Assembly (NCBI GenBank): GCA_016744725.1
Contig: JADGDW010000123.1
Coordinates: 1 to 14,751, forward strand
Reading direction: 5' to 3'
DNA from: Candidatus Albibeggiatoa sp. nov. BB20
GTDB lineage: Bacteria > Pseudomonadota > Gammaproteobacteria > Beggiatoales > Beggiatoaceae
Length of the DNA stretch: 14,751 bases
Shown: positions 13,384 to 14,751 of the stretch, piece after piece
Layout of the letters: the number at the start of each line of letters is the position of its first letter
How positions within the stretch are numbered: position 1 is the first letter of the stretch
Notes under the pieces: model-generated
Told to the model about the DNA's origin: nothing
The model's database searches: none
What the model saw: the letters and a program-made list of their open reading frames with translations, nothing else
Made by a program: the position numbers and the translations under genes

Positions 13384-14076
13384 ATGAATAAGCAACAGGC
13401 GGCACTTTTAGTGCTACTCAGTGCGGGTAGTCTTAGTGTTTCAGCGGCACAACAAGGTGTTTATTTATCTGTCGACCTCGGTGGACAGATTTCCAGTTCT
13501 AATGCAAATCAAAAAGGCACAAATGGGCCTAATACACCTGATTACGATATTGAAAACAGTGTGGTATATGGTTTTGGTGTTGGTTTTGATACAGGTAAGA
13601 ATGTACGTCTTGAAGCTGAATTACGTTTCCGCAGCTTAGATACAGATGATAGCTATCGTGATGGTCTTGGCTCTCGAACTGAGCAAAGCTTTAGTGTTAA
13701 CAGTCAAATGGATGCTTTAACCTTTATGGGTAATGCAATATATGACTTTGATATACAAGGCAGCCCACTAATGCCTTATGTTAAAGCAGGGATTGGCTTT
13801 GCTAAAATTGATACAGAAGCTACTTTAGATATTCAGCCTACATTTTCGCAATTCGGCATTGGCCTTTGGCAATATCCTGATGATGATACGACTAACTTTG
13901 CTTGGTCATTAGGTTTTGGCGCACGCTATGCGATTCAAGACAATTTATATTTAGACCTTGAATACCAATATATTGATATGGGTGAAGCCGCAACCCAAGT
14001 TGATGTGAATGGAGACCATGTTGAAGCTGATTTACAATCACATGAAATTACTTTAGGTTTAAATTACCATTTCTAA
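13384..14076 (+). CDS. Outer-membrane beta-barrel protein (OmpA-like barrel)
   Basis: A 230-residue outer-membrane protein with a Sec signal peptide (MNKQQAALLVLLSAGSLSVSA, cut before AQQG). The mature part alternates amphipathic strands and polar loops consistent with an eight-stranded barrel: VYLSVDLGGQI, SVVYGFGVGFDTG, VRLEAELRFRS, DALTFMGNAIYDF, LMPYVKAGIGFAKI, AWSLGFGARYAI, LYLDLEYQYID, HEITLGLNYHF. It ends with the C-terminal Phe used by the BAM insertion machinery. There is no OmpA peptidoglycan-binding domain. ATG 13384 is chosen because AGGAG (13371-13375) is eight bases upstream; an in-frame TTG at 13345 is rejected. Terminators on both sides suggest a single-gene unit. Function beyond membrane structure or adhesion cannot be stated. 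Confidence 0.87.
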   Translation: MNKQQAALLVLLSAGSLSVSAAQQGVYLSVDLGGQISSSNANQKGTNGPNTPDYDIENSVVYGFGVGFDTGKNVRLEAELRFRSLDTDDSYRDGLGSRTEQSFSVNSQMDALTFMGNAIYDFDIQGSPLMPYVKAGIGFAKIDTEATLDIQPTFSQFGIGLWQYPDDDTTNFAWSLGFGARYAIQDNLYLDLEYQYIDMGEAATQVDVNGDHVEADLQSHEITLGLNYHF

Positions 14077-14097
14077 AGTTTGTTTTTGGTTTGCTCT

Positions 14098-14128
14098 AGG
14101 GATAATGCTGTATTATCCCTTGTGTTAT
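14098..14128 (+). terminator. Hairpin after the beta-barrel gene
   Basis: AGGGATAAT (14098-14106) pairs perfectly with ATTATCCCT (14112-14120) around a 5-base loop, 22 bases after the stop. The downstream T run is broken (TGTGTTATT), so termination may be partial. Confidence 0.55.
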
Positions 14129-14270
14129 TACTATAATAAAATGACTGTCTTAAAAAGACTGAGGGCAATTTCTCTAAAAATAATATTAAGCCCCGTATAT
14201 TTATTCGAATATTCTTGCATTAGCACTCAAAACCCTTGCTCATACTCATTGCCAAAATTAGGATACTGTC

Positions 14271-14751
14271 ATGCCAAATACTTTTTACGCTGGAATTGAC
14301 CTCGGTACCAGCCGTTCATGTATTGCGACCTCAACTGGAAAGCGTATTACAACCCGAACCTGTGTTGGCTATCCCAAAGATATGATTGCACAAAAGCGTT
14401 TTGGCAAAGATTATTTATTAGGTGATGATGCGTTAGATAATCGTTTAGCCTTAGATATGGTATGGCCGTTGGCTGAAGGTGTGATTTGTGAAGATGAAAG
14501 AGCTTTAGAAGCTACCGTTTTAATTTTGAAACATCTTATCGCTGAAGCCTTACCAGAAATGCAAAAAGAAGATGAAATTTATGTTGCGATTGGTGTGCCT
14601 GCTCAAGCCAGCATTACCAATAAAAAAGCGATTCTGGATATAACTAAAGATTTTATTAACAAAATTTTGATTGTCAGCGAAGCCTTTAGTGTCGCGTATG
14701 CGATTGACCGTTTTGATGAATGTTTAATTGTGGATATTGGTGCGGGCACAA
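14271..14751 (+). CDS. MamK-like actin-family ATPase (5' part)
   Basis: The first 160 codons of a bacterial actin-fold protein; the gene continues past the window. The phosphate-1 loop is DLGTS (10-14) and the phosphate-2 loop DIGAGT (155-160). Between them, CVGYPKD (31-37), the DYLLGDDALDNR segment, VWPLAEGV (64-71), IGVPAQAS (107-114) and VSEAFSVAYAID (135-146) closely follow MamK, the filament that aligns magnetosomes, rather than MreB, ParM or DnaK. AGGA (14260-14263) lies seven bases before ATG 14271. No other magnetosome-type gene is visible, so a filament in a non-magnetotactic cell is as likely as a magnetosome role. Homologues of MamK outside magnetosome islands are plausible; which this is needs the downstream genes. 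Confidence 0.75.
   Translation, partial: MPNTFYAGIDLGTSRSCIATSTGKRITTRTCVGYPKDMIAQKRFGKDYLLGDDALDNRLALDMVWPLAEGVICEDERALEATVLILKHLIAEALPEMQKEDEIYVAIGVPAQASITNKKAILDITKDFINKILIVSEAFSVAYAIDRFDECLIVDIGAGT

Noticed and set aside
14105..14299. 64-codon ORF before the MamK-like gene
   Set aside because: Begins inside the terminator hairpin, has no binding site and overlaps the MamK-like start in another frame.
1..14751. tRNA, rRNA or riboswitch genes
   Set aside because: No cloverleaf, conserved TTCGA-type arm or rRNA-like stretch was recognised by eye in the intergenic regions.

Overview
The window is AT-rich bacterial DNA, and its best-recognised proteins (monothiol glutaredoxin GrxD, the L16 arginine hydroxylase RoxA/YcfD, a Pseudomonas-type methylthioinosine phosphorylase) point to a gammaproteobacterium. 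The 10-PAS protein, WD40 protein, miniature inverted-repeat elements, heptamer-phased DNA and MamK-like actin suggest a Thiotrichales/Beggiatoa-like organism. That placement is inference.

Layout. Positions 1-4036 are housekeeping: the 3' part of grxD (+), roxA (+), an exported M23-family protein that has lost one active-site histidine (-, overlapping the end of roxA), and a two-gene purine salvage operon (hpt then MTI phosphorylase, -, coupled by an ATGA overlap). Positions 4128-5420 form an accessory island. Two 116-bp inverted-repeat elements lie in opposite orientation and flank a membrane protein gene of the type associated with TRADD-N immunity proteins; that gene is broken by one in-frame TAA. 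The right-hand element ends 15 bp after the stop codon of a 1236-residue protein (-) made of ten PAS domains with no output domain. Upstream of it on the same strand is a seven-bladed WD40 protein with a lipoprotein-like signal.

From 10297 rightwards there is a gene-poor stretch with an eroded transposase tail, then a sigma-54-like promoter in front of a small membrane-anchored coiled-coil protein. Next come an exported LamG-like protein gene broken by TAA at the edge of an A17 tract, an 8-stranded outer-membrane beta-barrel protein, and the first 160 codons of a MamK-like actin-family ATPase that runs off the window.

How the genes work together. hpt and MTI phosphorylase form a clear pathway pair (methylthioinosine to hypoxanthine to IMP). 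The WD40 and PAS genes may be co-transcribed. The right-hand genes all concern the envelope or cytoskeleton, but each has its own start signals and hairpin terminators separate some of them, so no shared pathway can be shown. The most noteworthy items are the inverted element pair with compensatory hairpin changes, the two genes each broken by one frame-preserving TAA, the ten-PAS protein ending beside an element, and the MamK-like gene outside any visible magnetosome cluster.
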